Below are positions 45,965 through 55,017 of a stretch of DNA of 64,000 nt, piece after piece (within the stretch, counting starts at the first letter, position 1; the number at the start of each line of letters is the position of its first letter). The notes below the pieces were generated by a model, which was not told where the DNA came from, searched no databases, and saw only the letters and a program-made list of their open reading frames with translations. The stretch spans positions 1 through 64,000 of the forward strand of contig JAAYAY010000047.1 of NCBI GenBank assembly GCA_012719125.1. The letters are read 5' to 3'. The position numbers were made by a program, and so were the translations under genes. The stretch comes from Planctomycetaceae bacterium (GTDB lineage Bacteria; Planctomycetota; Planctomycetia; Pirellulales; Thermoguttaceae).

Positions 45965-46044
45965 GGGTGGCACGCTCAGAGCGTAGCGATGGGCGTGGAT
46001 GGTCGGGTCACCACGCCCATCGCTACGCTCTGAGCGTGCCACCC
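45965..46044. repeat. Large perfect inverted repeat (34-bp arms, 12-base loop)
   Basis: The arms at 45965-45998 and 46011-46044 are exactly complementary, starting GGGTGGCACGCTCAGAGCGT and ending GATGGGCGTGG. A truncated copy is at 42500-42559. The perfect pairing points to recent origin or selection. It lies 35 bp upstream of pyrD. It could be a MITE-like or REP-type element. Confidence 0.85.
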
Positions 46045-46376
46045 ATGAAAAATCCGGGCTAATCGCCAATGTACCTTGCGACGGACGGAGCGGCAACGCC
46101 CGGCCAGCGGCCCCCGCCGCCACGGCCGAGTCGTCCACTTGCGCTGGTGCGCAGGCTGGAGTGTTCTATCGGCGGCTCGAAAACAGCCGGGCAAGAAACA
46201 GACACGGACACACGTCGGCACACTTCCCGTCCCGAAATGGGAAAGCGAGCCGGCGGCGTCCGCCTCATTGTTTTCCTGAAGGGAAGCCTCCGACACGAGC
46301 CGCGCAGGGTGCGCAGGTCCGGCGGCAACGCCGGCCTGTCACGCGGGCGAATCGGCGACTACCTTCGTCGGCAGAC
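46045..46376. other. Intergenic region with no gene seen
   Basis: Between the large hairpin and the small lipoprotein gene, open frames on both strands are short, Arg-rich and without a family signature or ribosome binding site. No promoter pair or RNA structure stands out. Confidence 0.4.
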
Positions 46377-46595
46377 CTAGATGATACCGCCGTGCGTCCT
46401 GTAAGGCGTGCAGTGATCCGGCTGATCGAGGAACCACGTTCGCTCCCACTCGTCAAGAAGCAATCGCTGGTTCTCCGACGTGTAGATCAGTTCCTGAACT
46501 CGACGAGTCGGGTCGCCTGAGTAGCCCGGAATGATACAGCCGGTTGTCACGCTGGTCAGAATTCCCAAAACGGCGGCCAGCAGCAACTTACGCAT
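46377..46595 (-). CDS. Small putative lipoprotein, 72 residues
   Basis: The signal sequence MRKLLLAAVLGILTSVTTGC ends in a Cys (Cys20) that could be lipidated, although the lipobox TTGC is not canonical. The mature part (IIPGYSGDPTRRVQELIYTS, then ENQRLLLDEWERTWFLDQPD) is well formed and recalls small planctomycete proteins of the same pattern; that resemblance is from memory. GGAGGAG 8 nt before the ATG decides the start. Location would be a membrane face in the periplasm. Function unknown. Confidence 0.75.
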   Translation of the reverse strand: MRKLLLAAVLGILTSVTTGCIIPGYSGDPTRRVQELIYTSENQRLLLDEWERTWFLDQPDHCTPYRTHGGII

Positions 46596-46891
46596 CGTCA
46601 AACTCCTCCGTGAACTTATCCGCATACGCGAATCCGGTCGCGCAGCGCCTGAACTTCGGCCAACCGATGTCGGTATGCCTGCGGAAGCCCCCGTAGCACC
46701 TGGGGGTGTCTGCACGGCGCCGAGTGTATTGTTTGCGCGGGAAGAGCTTTTGCTGACCGGGTTTGGGTCGAAAGGTCCGGAAAGCTAGCGAATTGTCCGG
46801 TCGGGGTCGAGGTCAAAACCGGCTATACGTGGAACGCACAGCAACCCCGTCGGGATCATTCGCTTCCTGGGTCATCACCGAGACAGGGATG

Positions 46892-47275
46892 CTAGTCGCT
46901 TCCCAGGTCCGGATCGTAAAGCGTTGGAGTGGCGTGGTTTTCGGGGAAAGAACGGGCCGCAGCGGCTGCCGCTTGGGCTTCTGCCGCGGCTCGCTGCTCC
47001 AGTTCCCGGACCCGTTGTTCCATCTCCTTGCCCGGCTTGAACGTAACGACGAACTTCTCGGGGACGAACACCTTGTCACCGGTTCGCGGATTGCGGGCCT
47101 TCCGAGGCGCTCGACGCTTGACCTCGAAGACTCCGAAGTTGCGAAGCTCGATCCGCCCGTCTTCGACAAGGGTCTCGACGATCGCGTCGAACGTTTTCTG
47201 GACGATTTCCTTGGTTTTCAGTTGGGTGAGCCCAATCTCCTCGGAAATAGTTCGGACGATCTCTTTCTTGGTCAC
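46892..47275 (-). CDS. HU-family DNA-binding protein with Ala/Glu-rich tail
   Basis: A 127-residue nucleoid protein. Residues 1-90 are a complete HU/IHF fold: [40 protein letters not shown], then [20 protein letters not shown] with the DNA-intercalating NPRTG loop. A coiled, Ala/Glu-rich extension ([18 protein letters not shown]) follows. The GTG at 47275 matches the family N-terminus; the longer upstream frame would overlap the promoter at 47347-47375. Confidence 0.88.
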   Translation of the reverse strand: MTKKEIVRTISEEIGLTQLKTKEIVQKTFDAIVETLVEDGRIELRNFGVFEVKRRAPRKARNPRTGDKVFVPEKFVVTFKPGKEMEQRVRELEQRAAAEAQAAAAAARSFPENHATPTLYDPDLGSD

Positions 47276-47346
47276 GACTCGCGTCTCCGATTCGCTGGTT
47301 GCCCGGGCCGTATCACCAATCCGTCTCACTGCCCAGTATCGCTCCA

Positions 47347-47375
47347 AGTGTAGATGCCATAACGACTAGAGTCAA
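47347..47375 (-). promoter_or_regulatory. Sigma70-type promoter of the HU gene
   Basis: On the minus strand TTGACT (47375-47370) and TACACT (47352-47347) are 17 bases apart. Transcription near 47340 gives a leader of about 65 nt before the GTG at 47275, which supports that start. Confidence 0.5.
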
Positions 47376-47760
47376 GATCAATCCGCAAGCTTCAGACAAC
47401 TTACGTCTGAGCGGCGAAGCTCCAGTCAGCCGGCGATCAGTTGGGCCGACGTTGGATAAGTTCTTGATGTCAAAGATCTTAGCTCGCCGGTACTGTTTCC
47501 GGGAGCCGACGCGGCGACACAAATCTTTGCACGATTAAGACTTGCGCTTACAACCTTCCCATCCAACGCCCCCAAGGGTGACATCGCTGCGCACACCCTA
47601 GTTGCCATTGGATGATCACTGCCTCCGAGTATCGGCATTACAATCGGCAGACTTTACTTAACCGGCAAATTTCGAATTTCCGGTATCTGTGGAATGCCTG
47701 CGAGAGGAGGATCGCTGGTCAACCCCCGCTGTGGAGTTGGATGCGCGGCGGCTTCGAGGG
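47376..47760. other. Intergenic region with no gene seen
   Basis: About 385 bases between the HU promoter and the end of the YkgJ-type gene. It is less GC-rich than its surroundings and holds no open frame with family character, RNA gene or clear repeat. Confidence 0.4.
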
Positions 47761-48177
47761 CTACACGCGAATGACCTGCATTCGGGCCAGAATCTCCTCT
47801 GCCGGAACCAACGGCCCCTTCCCGCATCCAGGGCAATCGCGACAGGTCTCTTCCCAGTCTTCACGCGTGCTCACGGTGGAATCCCAGAACGGCCAGGTCC
47901 GGCACTGGCGGGGGCGGGCCTCGTAGGCCAGACAGCGTCTTTGCTGGGGGTCGAACATGACACAATCCCCATTGTCGTATTCGCCCAGGCTGCGACGTAC
48001 TCCGATCCGCCGAACATAGGTCGCCTCGAACTGCTCGGGCGAGAGCCCCACGACGCGGGCCAAGGCACGAATCTCTTCGCCGTTCACCCAGACAAAGCCC
48101 GGAGCCCCGGTACAGCAGTCGCCACAGCCGGTGCATTCAAATCGCAGACCGTTCTCGAACCAGAGTTTCTCACTCAT
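47761..48177 (-). CDS. YkgJ-type cysteine-cluster protein (putative zinc/iron-chelating)
   Basis: A 138-residue cytoplasmic protein of the YkgJ/CxxCxxCC family: FECTGCGDCCTGAPGFVWVN near the N-terminus and CLAYEARPRQCRTWPFWDS later supply the cysteine cluster; further Cys lie in TCRDCPGCGKG. The activity is unknown; the cluster is thought to bind zinc or iron-sulfur. The ATG overlaps the stop of the oxidoreductase gene (ATGA), so the two are translationally coupled and probably functionally linked. Confidence 0.85.
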   Translation of the reverse strand: MSEKLWFENGLRFECTGCGDCCTGAPGFVWVNGEEIRALARVVGLSPEQFEATYVRRIGVRRSLGEYDNGDCVMFDPQQRRCLAYEARPRQCRTWPFWDSTVSTREDWEETCRDCPGCGKGPLVPAEEILARMQVIRV

Positions 48178-51149
48178 GTGACGACCAGGTCCTTTCCTCG
48201 CCGGGTAAGCAACTCGCCGACCCCAGGCATCAATCCGTAGGCGAACGCCAGCAGCTTGATCGGATGGATTGTGGGCTTCGTCGTTCCTTGTTCCATCTGC
48301 ATCTTGCAGGCGCTGCATTCGGTGGTCCACGCCTGGAAGTCGGCCTCCCTCACGCGGTGAAGCAAGCCGCGTGCAATCCTCAGGCTTGCACGATAGTTGA
48401 CGCTCTTCAGGCCGAACGTCCCCGCCATGCCGGAGCAACCCTCTTCGCAGCGCTGCAAGGACAACCCGGGTATGAGCCTCAGGAGGTTCTCGCCGGGCGA
48501 ACCCACATTCAAGGCCTTCAAGCGGCAAGGCATGTGGTATCCCAGCGAAACGTTGAGGGGTCTGAAGTCGAGTTGCAGCTTCCCGACCGTATGCATTTTC
48601 CAGAGATAAGAGCAGACCTCGGAGGCGTTTCGGGCGACGAGACCGGCATCCTCGTCGTCGAGCAATTGGGGGTACTCGCGTTGGAGGCAGACGGCCGCGG
48701 CCGGTTCGGAGGCGATCACGTGATAGCCTTGGCGAACGGCTTCGGCCAGGATCGCCACGTTCTTCCTGGCGAAACGCCGTGCGATGTCGAGGGCCCCCTC
48801 GGTGATCGCGGCCATTCCCGCCTGCTTCTGCCCCTGTGGCACATACACCGACACGCCGTTGTGTTTGAGAACGGCGACCGTGGCTTCTGCCAATTGGGGA
48901 TCGTGATAGTTTGCGTAGAGATCGACGAAATAAGCGACCTTTCGTTCATTCGTGCGAGTGGGCCGGGCAAGATGGCGGCGCGCCGCACGGTGGAGGAAGT
49001 TCCGAGAGGTCACTCGCGGCAATTTGCGTCCCTGGGCGATTCCAAGGCACTTCTCGATGACCCACCGGCACCTGCGATTGGCGATCGCCCAATTGGCCAA
49101 GGGACTCACCTTGCTGGCCAGACTCGATGCAAGGTCGAGCCTCGCAGCCACCCAGTCGCGCAACTTCAGTCCGTGGGCGGCCACGTAGGCCCCCTTCCCC
49201 GCAACCATGAGCTGCGGTATGTCCACACCGGCGGGACACTCGCTTGGACACATGTGGCAGTGAATGCACAAATCGGCAATCGACTTGAACTCGTCACCCG
49301 TCAGGCTCTCCAAGGCCAACCCGCCCGTCAGGACCGCATGGATCAAGTTGGCCTTGGCCCGCGGCGAAGCCTCTTCGGAAGGGTTGACGCGGAAGAGCGG
49401 GCACATCCGTCCCCCCGGCGCCTGGCTGCGGCAGTCGCCGCAGGTATTGCACAGAGCCACCGCGTCGGTGACCTGGGCCGGATCCCAGTTGAGCTGTAGT
49501 TCGAGAAGGTCCCGAAGTCCTCCCTGCTCTTCGTCGGAGTCCTCGCTGTTGTCGACCACCGATACGGCAGGCCGCAGATTGTGCCACACTTCCTCCGGCC
49601 TGGATCCCACGACCTTGCCCGGATTGAGAATCCCCTCGGGATCGAACAGCCCCTTGACCTGTCGGAAGACGTCGTCGAGTTGACCGTACTGCCCTCGAAG
49701 GTAGGCCGATCGACTCAATCCCGAGGCTCGCTCGGCGCCGATTGTTCCTCCGGCGTCGGCAACCTCCTGGTAGAGGGCGTCGGCCAACCGTCCTACGATT
49801 CCCGACTGCGTACACTGGGTCTGATCGAGGAACGGCCGGATGATGAGCTGCCCTTGCGCTGCGTGTCCTACGATCGACGCCGTGATCTCGTGCCGCTTGA
49901 GGACGTTCTGGACCCGGACCAGAAACTCGGGAAGTGCCTCCGGGGCCACCGCAACGTCGTCGATGACCGGCAGTGGGCGCACCGCCCCTTTCATCCGATA
50001 CCAGGTGGGACGGACCTTCCGAGCCAGAGCCCAATAGGTTTCCATCTCGTCGCGATCCACGGCCCGCCGGGCCCCGAAGGCCAGGCGGCGTTGGTCCCAG
50101 AGGTCGTCGGTCAATGACCGCAAACGTTCACCCACTTCGTGCCGATCGTCCCCGTCCAACTCCACCAGCAAGGCCGCTTCGGTATTCTCGGGAATCAGGG
50201 CCTCGAAACGGTCGTCGATCTCGCGGGCCAGGCTCAGGTGCCGCCGATCCATCAGTTCGCAGGCACTCGCATCGTAGTCTCGCACCAGCAGGGCTGCTTT
50301 GGCCGCACTGTCGAGACTGGAGAACATCAGGAGGGCAACGCCGCGGAAGGCCGGCAGAGCCTGCGTCGCCAGACGGGCCTCCGTGATGACGGCCAATGTG
50401 CCTTCCGAGCCGGCGATCAGCGCCGACAGATTGAGCGTTTCGTCGTCCAGGACGTCCCACAACCGGTAGCCCGCCCGATTGACCGCCGTCTTGGGACGGT
50501 TACGCCGGATAACGTCTTCTTTCGCCCGGATCAACCTGCTGAGCATTTGAACAATCTGCCGCTTGCGAGGATGGGCACCGGAGGCCTTGCCGTCGTCGAG
50601 CGGCTCGCGACCCACCTCGAGAATCTGGCCGTCGGCCAGGACGACCTGTAAACCGAGGATGTGCCGCGAAGGGGAGCCGTAGCGGAGCCACCGACTTCCC
50701 GCTCCGTCCACCGCGAGCAAGCTGCCCACCGTCGTCGTTTCCGTCACTCCCGGATCGGGGCCAAACGTACGACCGAACCGTTGCAGGTGGTCGTTGAGCC
50801 GCTCGTGGACAATACCCGGCTGCACTCGCACCATGCGATCGTCGACGAAAACGATGCGTCGCAGGTAACGGGAACAATCGAGCACCAGCCCCCCACCCAA
50901 CGCCCCGCCGGAAGTCCCCGTTCCGCTGCCTCGCACATGGACCGGAATGCCCTTCGCCGAGGCGTATTCGAGGCACGCCGACACGTCCGTCACCGTTCGC
51001 GGCCTGACCACACCCAGCGGACGGACCTGGTAGATGCTGGCGTCGCCCGCATAGAGCTGAAGAAAGATATCGTCGCACCGCACGTCGCCGGTAACTCGCC
51101 CGCGAAGGTCTGCCTGAATCCGCTCTCGCTGCTGATCGAGTTGGGGCAT
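48174..51149 (-). CDS. FAD-linked oxidase fused to Fe-S (GlpC/CCG) oxidoreductase
   Basis: A 991-residue dehydrogenase of the glycolate/D-lactate type. Order: FAD_binding_4 domain (PVHVRGSGTGTSGGALGGGL, about 65-90), FAD-oxidase C domain, two 4Fe-4S motifs (CNTCGDCRSQAPGGRMCPLF and CIHCHMCPSECPAG), then a GlpC-like pair of cysteine-rich CCG motifs (GYHMPCRLKAL, GCSGMAG, CSACKMQME). This is a GlcD-GlcF-like fusion oxidising a 2-hydroxy acid and passing electrons to a membrane acceptor. ATG at 51149 is preferred; the frame extends 23 codons upstream to a TTG. Confidence 0.88.
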   Translation of the reverse strand: MPQLDQQRERIQADLRGRVTGDVRCDDIFLQLYAGDASIYQVRPLGVVRPRTVTDVSACLEYASAKGIPVHVRGSGTGTSGGALGGGLVLDCSRYLRRIVFVDDRMVRVQPGIVHERLNDHLQRFGRTFGPDPGVTETTTVGSLLAVDGAGSRWLRYGSPSRHILGLQVVLADGQILEVGREPLDDGKASGAHPRKRQIVQMLSRLIRAKEDVIRRNRPKTAVNRAGYRLWDVLDDETLNLSALIAGSEGTLAVITEARLATQALPAFRGVALLMFSSLDSAAKAALLVRDYDASACELMDRRHLSLAREIDDRFEALIPENTEAALLVELDGDDRHEVGERLRSLTDDLWDQRRLAFGARRAVDRDEMETYWALARKVRPTWYRMKGAVRPLPVIDDVAVAPEALPEFLVRVQNVLKRHEITASIVGHAAQGQLIIRPFLDQTQCTQSGIVGRLADALYQEVADAGGTIGAERASGLSRSAYLRGQYGQLDDVFRQVKGLFDPEGILNPGKVVGSRPEEVWHNLRPAVSVVDNSEDSDEEQGGLRDLLELQLNWDPAQVTDAVALCNTCGDCRSQAPGGRMCPLFRVNPSEEASPRAKANLIHAVLTGGLALESLTGDEFKSIADLCIHCHMCPSECPAGVDIPQLMVAGKGAYVAAHGLKLRDWVAARLDLASSLASKVSPLANWAIANRRCRWVIEKCLGIAQGRKLPRVTSRNFLHRAARRHLARPTRTNERKVAYFVDLYANYHDPQLAEATVAVLKHNGVSVYVPQGQKQAGMAAITEGALDIARRFARKNVAILAEAVRQGYHVIASEPAAAVCLQREYPQLLDDEDAGLVARNASEVCSYLWKMHTVGKLQLDFRPLNVSLGYHMPCRLKALNVGSPGENLLRLIPGLSLQRCEEGCSGMAGTFGLKSVNYRASLRIARGLLHRVREADFQAWTTECSACKMQMEQGTTKPTIHPIKLLAFAYGLMPGVGELLTRRGKDLVVT

Positions 51150-51225
51150 GGCTGGCTTGACTTCTTCAACGGGCTGCTCGGCTGAGGCAACTATGTGTTT
51201 CACGCATAGCCGCCTCAACGCCCTG

Positions 51226-51873
51226 CTAACGATCTCCGTAGATCAACGTCATGATCTCAGAACGGGTCGTCGGCCTGGTCCGGAAGGCCCCCTTCATCGC
51301 CGATGTCACGCAGATCGCCCCCGGCTTCTTGACCCCGCGCACCGTCATGCACGTGTGGACGGCCTCAATCACCACGGCGACCCCCTTCACCTGCAATTCC
51401 TCTTCCAACAACCGGGCGATCTCCTCCGTCATCCGTTCCTGAACCTGCGGGCGACGCGCAACACCCTCCACCACGCGAGCCAGCTTGCTCAGGCCCACGA
51501 CGCGTCCGCCGGGCAGGTAGCCGATGTGGGCCTTGCCCATGAAGGGCATCATGTGGTGCTCGCACATGCTGTTGAAACTGATGTCGCGAACCAGCACGAC
51601 CTCGTCGTACTTTTCCGTGAAGAACTTGCGGAGATGGACACGCGGATCTTCGTGCAGTCCCCCGAACAACTCCGCATACATCCGCGCCACGCGAGCCGGC
51701 GTCTCCCGGAGCCCTTCGCGATCGGGATCCTCGCCTACCGCGAATAGAATCTCTCGGACCGCCCGCTCGATACGCTCCAGATCCACACCGCCAACCGGCG
51801 GTGCCTCCACGTCGTCCACTTCCGCCAGCAGGCTCCCGTCGAACCGGTCGCCGTCCTTTCCGCTTGTCGCCAT
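51226..51873 (-). CDS. folE: GTP cyclohydrolase I
   Basis: A 215-residue enzyme making 7,8-dihydroneopterin triphosphate from GTP, the first step of folate/pterin synthesis. Zinc and catalytic residues are visible: Cys104, His106 and His107 in [10 protein letters not shown], and Cys175 in [30 protein letters not shown] is the family N-terminal signature. Two ATGs lie 6 bp apart (51879 and 51873); the second has GGAG at 9 nt and is preferred. It is the upstream neighbour of the FAD/Fe-S gene, with a gap of 76 bp. Confidence 0.95.
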   Translation of the reverse strand: MATSGKDGDRFDGSLLAEVDDVEAPPVGGVDLERIERAVREILFAVGEDPDREGLRETPARVARMYAELFGGLHEDPRVHLRKFFTEKYDEVVLVRDISFNSMCEHHMMPFMGKAHIGYLPGGRVVGLSKLARVVEGVARRPQVQERMTEEIARLLEEELQVKGVAVVIEAVHTCMTVRGVKKPGAICVTSAMKGAFRTRPTTRSEIMTLIYGDR

Positions 51874-52046
51874 GCGCATGTTCTCCAGTCTTGCCGACCA
51901 AAACTGCAATCCACAAATGGATCGCCGTTCGGCACCAACCCCAATGATAGGTGGGTCGCTCGATCACGGTCAAGGGGCCGTCTGGTACCCCCGCGCAGCG
52001 TCATGGCCTTGCGTGATTCCCGGAGAAGGCCGAGGATCCCTTGAGC

Positions 52047-52118
52047 CGTCATTCCCGCGCAGGCGGGAATCCAGACCGTTTGCCGAGTGCCTGGATTCCC
52101 GCCTTCGCGGGAATGACG
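52047..52118. repeat. Paired REP-like element (BIME-like), second copy
   Basis: Two opposing hairpin units (CGTCATTCCCGCGCAGGCGG and mirror) with spacer ACCGTTTGCCGAGTGCCTGG, almost the same as at 26804-26876. It occupies much of the 316-bp gap between folE and the Lon-domain gene, which holds no gene. Confidence 0.75.
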
Positions 52119-52189
52119 GAAGGGAGTGCGGGAATGACACACGGGACGGCCACCTCGGAACCGTGCTTGTGGCAATCGCGCAAGACGAT

Positions 52190-52897
52190 CTAGTTCCGAC
52201 TCGGCAACGGCGGAAAAGGCAGCTCGCCCCGGCCGTCGGGACGCGTGTCGGAACTCAAGGCTGCCAGACGCTTGACCAGAATCTCCGCCCGGCAGACCAC
52301 GTTGGTTTCACCCAATAGGATCAGCTTCTCCGCCAGGTCGACGTCCAGAAGATAGGCGATCAAGTCCGTCAGCGTTCCCAGCGGAACCTCGCGCTCGAGC
52401 AACTCGTCGAGTTGCTGCCTCGACTCCGGGACGAACGGCAGAAGGTGTCCCATCGCCAGGCGCAACCTCTCCATCAAGCGGTGAATCCGAGGAACATCTT
52501 CGTCCGCGTAGCGATCGGGACGGAGAATTGCCCGGGCGCTGCGAAATGACTTGGGCGTAGCCAGTTCCTGGACAATCTCCATCCGTGATACGCCCGCCAG
52601 GAGAATGTTGTACGAGCCGTCCTCCAACTCGTGGTTCACGACCACGCGACCCAGGCACGCGTGCGGCGAGATCGCCGGACTGCCGTGGTAATCGTCTTCC
52701 CAACCCGGAATCAGCGTCGCCATCGCGATCATCCGATCGTCTTCGAGCGATTCGTGCAACAGATCGCAGTAGCGCGGTTCGAAGATATGGAGGGGTTGGA
52801 CCACATGGGGAAACAACACAAGATTCGGCAAGGGAAAGATCCGTACCGTTCCCGAGAAGTCTTTGGGCGAGAATGAGAACTGCTCGTGATCGGTCAT
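52190..52897 (-). CDS. Lon-substrate-binding-domain (LON N-terminal) protein
   Basis: A 235-residue protein consisting of the N-terminal domain of Lon protease without ATPase or protease parts: VRIFPLPNLVLFPHVVQPLH, FEPRYCDLLHESLEDDRMIA, GRVVVNHELEDGSYNILLAG and RMEIVQELAT. Stand-alone forms may recruit or shield proteolysis substrates. The ATG at 52897 begins the usual N-terminus; an upstream ATG at 52978 adds an unrelated segment. Confidence 0.88.
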   Translation of the reverse strand: MTDHEQFSFSPKDFSGTVRIFPLPNLVLFPHVVQPLHIFEPRYCDLLHESLEDDRMIAMATLIPGWEDDYHGSPAISPHACLGRVVVNHELEDGSYNILLAGVSRMEIVQELATPKSFRSARAILRPDRYADEDVPRIHRLMERLRLAMGHLLPFVPESRQQLDELLEREVPLGTLTDLIAYLLDVDLAEKLILLGETNVVCRAEILVKRLAALSSDTRPDGRGELPFPPLPSRN

Positions 52898-53014
52898 GTC
52901 GCTTGTCCCAGGCGATCCTCTCGCGGACCGAAAGTGCCGAAGTGACCAATTGGACGATTCGGCTTCTGTTGCCGACAATCCGCCTCGGCCACCCGCCGTC
53001 AGGCAAATCCCTTT

Positions 53015-53413
53015 TCAAGGATAGCTCATGCTTCCGCCTGGCGGCGGCTGCAACCGGATCTTCGGGCGGGCCTCCAAGTCCCCCGGGCCGTCCGACCGGG
53101 CCGGCAGGTTCGCGTTGAAGCACTGCCGCACGGCTTGCAGGAGGGCGTCGACATCCAATCCGCGGTGTTGCGGACGGTACGGCTGCAGGTAGGCCGCCGA
53201 ACTGTCCACCAGCTTGCGCGATCCCACCAGATTGCCGTTCTCCAGGTGGTAGAGGGCCACCGCCGCTTGAATCAGGCCCTGGTAGAATCGCCGGTCTTCG
53301 CCCGACTCGGCAATCCACAGTTCCTCCCAGACCTCGTGGCTGTCGAAGTACTCGCCTCGGTTGAAATGCTCGATTCCGTTGAGGTACAGCGAAGGGTACT
53401 GTTCGGTCGCCAT
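53015..53413 (-). CDS. DUF309 family protein
   Basis: A 132-residue cytoplasmic alpha-helical protein with the DUF309 signature HFNRGEYFDSHEVWEELWIA followed by GEDRRFYQGLIQAAVALYHL, where conserved His, Glu and Trp line a presumed pocket. Function unknown. GAGGAAGGA lies upstream of the ATG at 53413; an in-frame TTG six codons earlier overlaps that site and is less likely. Confidence 0.88.
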   Translation of the reverse strand: MATEQYPSLYLNGIEHFNRGEYFDSHEVWEELWIAESGEDRRFYQGLIQAAVALYHLENGNLVGSRKLVDSSAAYLQPYRPQHRGLDVDALLQAVRQCFNANLPARSDGPGDLEARPKIRLQPPPGGSMSYP

Positions 53414-53565
53414 GCGCCGATCCTTCCTCAAGACTGGACCGTGTATTCAGCGTGATGGGCTGCAACAACCGATAGGCACATTTCACTCGCGTGCCCTGAG
53501 CCGGCCATCCCGACGAGGGATTATAGGAACGAGTCACAGACTCGGCCAACTCGTTTCCGCGGCCC

Positions 53566-53594
53566 TTGACATGCCGTCCCCCGCATTTGACAAT
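53566..53594 (+). promoter_or_regulatory. Sigma70-type promoter of nth-dcd
   Basis: TTGACA at 53566-53571 and GACAAT at 53589-53594 are 17 bases apart; transcription near 53601 would give a 44-nt leader to the nth ATG at 53645. Confidence 0.5.
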
Positions 53595-53644
53595 CCCATT
53601 TGGTGTGGATTCCTGACCAGTCCCCGGCACCACGGCTCCCTCTG

Positions 53645-54301
53645 ATGGCTTGCACTGCGGAAGACAAACAGCATGCCCGGCAAATCGTCCGTCGGCTGGC
53701 GCGACACTATCCGGATGCAACCTGCTCGCTCGACTTCTCCGCCCCGCTGGAATTGCTGGTCGCCACGATTCTGTCGGCCCAGTGCACCGACGAACGTGTG
53801 AACCTCGTCACCAAACAACTGTTCAAGAAGTACCGTTCGGCCGCCGATTATGCCACGGCTGCACCGGCCGATCTCGAGCGAGACATCCAGAGCACCGGGT
53901 TCTTTCGCAACAAGGCCAAGAGCCTGCGGACCTGCTGCCAGAAGCTCCTGGACGAGCACGGCGGAACCGTGCCGCAGGATCTGGAGGCCCTGGTCCAGCT
54001 CCCCGGAATCGGGCGCAAGACGGCCAACGTGATTCTCGGTACGGCCTTCAAGATCCCCTCGGGAGTGGTCGTCGACACCCATGTGGGGCGGCTCAGCCGC
54101 CGCCTCGGACTCACCGCCCAGAAGGACGCCGTCAAGGTCGAGAACGACCTGATCGAGCGGATTCCGAAGAAGGAATGGATTGCCTTCAGCCATCGAATGA
54201 TCCAACTCGGACGGCAATACTGCATGGCCCGAAAGCCCAATTGCGGCGATTGTCCCCTCGCGCAGGTCTGTCCGAAGATAGGAGTTGGAGAGTCCAGGTA
54301 G
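53645..54301 (+). CDS. nth: Endonuclease III (DNA glycosylase/AP lyase)
   Basis: A 218-residue base-excision-repair enzyme removing oxidised pyrimidines. The helix-hairpin-helix LPGIGRKTANVI contains catalytic Lys125, and Asp144 lies in VVVDTHVGR. A C-terminal 4Fe-4S cluster is made by Cys193, Cys200, Cys203 and Cys209 (C-x6-C-x2-C-x5-C). The start at 53645 gives the standard family length; the upstream extension has no homology. dcd follows 31 bp downstream. Confidence 0.96.
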   Translation: MACTAEDKQHARQIVRRLARHYPDATCSLDFSAPLELLVATILSAQCTDERVNLVTKQLFKKYRSAADYATAAPADLERDIQSTGFFRNKAKSLRTCCQKLLDEHGGTVPQDLEALVQLPGIGRKTANVILGTAFKIPSGVVVDTHVGRLSRRLGLTAQKDAVKVENDLIERIPKKEWIAFSHRMIQLGRQYCMARKPNCGDCPLAQVCPKIGVGESR

Positions 54302-54332
54302 AACCGTCAGCCTCGAACCGACAAGACACGCG

Positions 54333-54911
54333 ATGATCCTTTCCGGCGAAGAGATTCGAGCCCAGCTCGGCACCAACATCGTCATCGACCCGTTCGACGA
54401 AGCCCGACTGAATCCCAACAGTTACAATCTCACGCTTCACAACGAGTTGATGATCTACGAGGAGGTGGAGCTCGATATGCGCAAGCCGAATCGCGTTCGC
54501 CGTTTCGCCATTCCGGCCGAGGGGCTCGTCATCCAGCCCCATCAACTCTACCTGGGCCGCACGGTCGAACGAACGGAGACCCGCAACTTCGTTCCCATGA
54601 TCGAGGGCCGTTCGTCGATCGGGCGATTGGGGTTATTCGTGCATGTGACGGCCGGTTTCGGCGACGTGGGGTTCCGCGGGTTCTGGACCCTGGAGATGTT
54701 CGCCATTCAGCCCGTCCGCATCTATCCCGGCGTGCCCATCTGCCAGATCTTCTATCACGAGATTCGCGGGGCGATCACCGAGTACAACAGCGACAAGTAC
54801 CAGGACAACACCGACATCCAGCCCAGCCTGCTGTTCAAAGAACTCGACCCCACCCGCCGCCACGACCCCCAGATGAAACTCCCCTTCGGCATGGAACAGC
54901 CGGGGAACTGA
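54333..54911 (+). CDS. dcd: dCTP deaminase (possibly bifunctional dCTP deaminase/dUTPase)
   Basis: A 192-residue nucleotide-metabolism enzyme converting dCTP to dUTP. The signature RSSIGRLGLFVHVTAGFGD (93-111) and the catalytic Glu121 in FWTLEM are present, as is the N-terminal ILSGEEIRAQL. The C-terminus (KYQDNTDIQPSLLFKEL) matches Dcd. Whether it also releases pyrophosphate cannot be told by eye. It lies behind nth, a plausible DNA-quality pairing. Confidence 0.93.
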   Translation: MILSGEEIRAQLGTNIVIDPFDEARLNPNSYNLTLHNELMIYEEVELDMRKPNRVRRFAIPAEGLVIQPHQLYLGRTVERTETRNFVPMIEGRSSIGRLGLFVHVTAGFGDVGFRGFWTLEMFAIQPVRIYPGVPICQIFYHEIRGAITEYNSDKYQDNTDIQPSLLFKELDPTRRHDPQMKLPFGMEQPGN

Positions 54912-55017
54912 GAGATTGAGCGACCGTGTGGGCGAATGCCTCCGGGAATCCGGCAACGCCATTTGGCTCCTGACTGCTCCCTGCTTCCCTTCTTCCTGAA
55001 CCCCGAACCCTGAACCC

